Shown here piece by piece: positions 63,706 through 64,000 of a stretch of DNA of 64,000 bases (position 1 is its first letter; each line of letters opens with the position of its first letter). A program made the translations under genes and the position numbers. The stretch covers positions 1 to 64,000 of the forward strand of contig CAMELE010000006.1 of assembly GCA_945923475.1 (NCBI GenBank), given 5' to 3'. Below the pieces are notes generated by a model. It saw only the letters and a program-made list of their open reading frames with translations, made no database searches and was not told the origin of the DNA. Source of the stretch: an uncultured Mollicutes bacterium (GTDB taxonomy: Bacteria > Bacillota_I > Bacilli_A > Acholeplasmatales > Anaeroplasmataceae).

Positions 63706-64000
63706 CTATTTTTCTAATCTAATAATCTCTGTATATGCCATTATAAACGGTCCCACACCCTTAGCATCATTTTCTACAATTGGCTCTGAAATATAATACT
63801 CAAAGCTCCCATCTCGCTTAGGATCATTTCCAAGACCAGCTAGAAGACAAATACCTCCAAGATTAATACCATTTTCTCCTTCGGTTAGATACCTCCTACA
63901 AATACCATCAAAGATATCTAAGCCTATCCTTTGATATTCAGACGATAAAGCATTTAATCTCACGCCCTTTAATATCGCGTATGATATCATTGCAGAGCCT
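63706..64000 (-). CDS. GH105 unsaturated uronyl hydrolase, C-terminal part (cut by window end)
   Basis: Reading the minus strand from the window edge, the frame is open and continues GSAMISYAILKGVRL, then GGICLLAGLGNDPKRDGSFEYYISEPIVENDAKGVGPFIMAYTEII to the stop. This is the C-terminal end of a YteR/GH105-type hydrolase, which removes unsaturated galacturonate from rhamnogalacturonan oligosaccharides after lyase action. The ATG at 63990 is internal; the true start lies beyond position 64000. Its presence extends the pectin gene set beyond the window. Confidence 0.88.
   Translation of the reverse strand, partial: GSAMISYAILKGVRLNALSSEYQRIGLDIFDGICRRYLTEGENGINLGGICLLAGLGNDPKRDGSFEYYISEPIVENDAKGVGPFIMAYTEIIRLEK

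Overview
This is an AT-rich, gene-dense chromosomal segment of a low-GC Bacillota. Genes nearly all lie on the minus strand. The code is the standard bacterial one: the minus-strand genes ending at 16818 and 6534 both stop with TGA, so this is not a TGA=Trp mycoplasma. Gene order matches class Bacilli (rpsB-tsf-pyrH-frr; trmFO-xerC; rpiB-upp-atp; spoIIQ-spoIIID). Endospore genes are present (spo0A, spoIIID, a spoIIQ-like gene, a YjcZ-type mini-protein). Together with the many pectin genes this suggests an uncultured, spore-forming, probably anaerobic gut lineage near Erysipelotrichales/Acholeplasmatales; that placement is inference.

Layout. 1-3400: translation operon rpsB-tsf-pyrH-frr with its promoter and a structured leader. 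3490-8400: small membrane protein, aldose epimerase, lipoprotein, xerC, trmFO, a LysM protein. 8487-11776: gap, clpP, nadK, CYTH protein. 11827-16194: hexuronate operon uxaB-uxaA-uxaC with promoter and operator. 16342-17603: rlmH and walJ-like. 17658-24099: two giant tandem lipoproteins of parvulin-foldase type. 24280-29318: yjcZ-like gene, a CCA-transferase fused to a YhaM-like exonuclease, degV, yigZ, spoIIID, spoIIQ-like, DUF1146. 29373-37453: rpiB-upp-atpZ-atpI-atpBEFHAGDC, apparently one operon. 37620-47825: ten-gene operon for import and cytosolic cleavage of pectin oligosaccharides, divergent from a pectin methylesterase (48166-49053). 49330-50344: spo0A and a mini-membrane protein. 50331-55044: glmS, a frameshifted methyltransferase, a small membrane protein, a candidate small RNA, ung, a lipoprotein. 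55117-58670: beta-propeller protein, HAD phosphatase, WYL regulator. 58760-61191: ECF S-component pair divergent from a MocR/PdxR-like regulator. 61194-64000: GH43, galU and the end of a GH105 gene.

How it works together. Pectin fragments would be bound by a large lipoprotein and imported by LplB/LplC-type permeases driven by an MsmX-type ATPase. Inside the cell they would be demethylated (CE8) and hydrolysed (GH28); GH105, GH43 and a rhamnogalacturonan-lyase-like protein would deal with side chains and rhamnogalacturonan. None of these enzymes that is complete here has a signal peptide. Released galacturonate enters UxaC, UxaB and UxaA to give 2-keto-3-deoxygluconate; the later kinase and aldolase are not in the window. 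LacI/cre-like sites of AAAACG type sit at the transporter promoter, upstream of the uxa promoter and beside a candidate small RNA, suggesting shared catabolite control.

The observations most worth following up are the CCA-transferase/YhaM fusion, the tandem giant parvulin-like lipoproteins, the candidate small RNA at about 53475-53565, a two-carboxylate (possibly sodium-binding) ATP synthase c subunit, four uncharacterised membrane proteins inside the pectin ABC operon, a MocR regulator lacking its PLP lysine, a methyltransferase interrupted at a slippery A_AAA_AAT, and a small membrane protein that seems to start with ATT.
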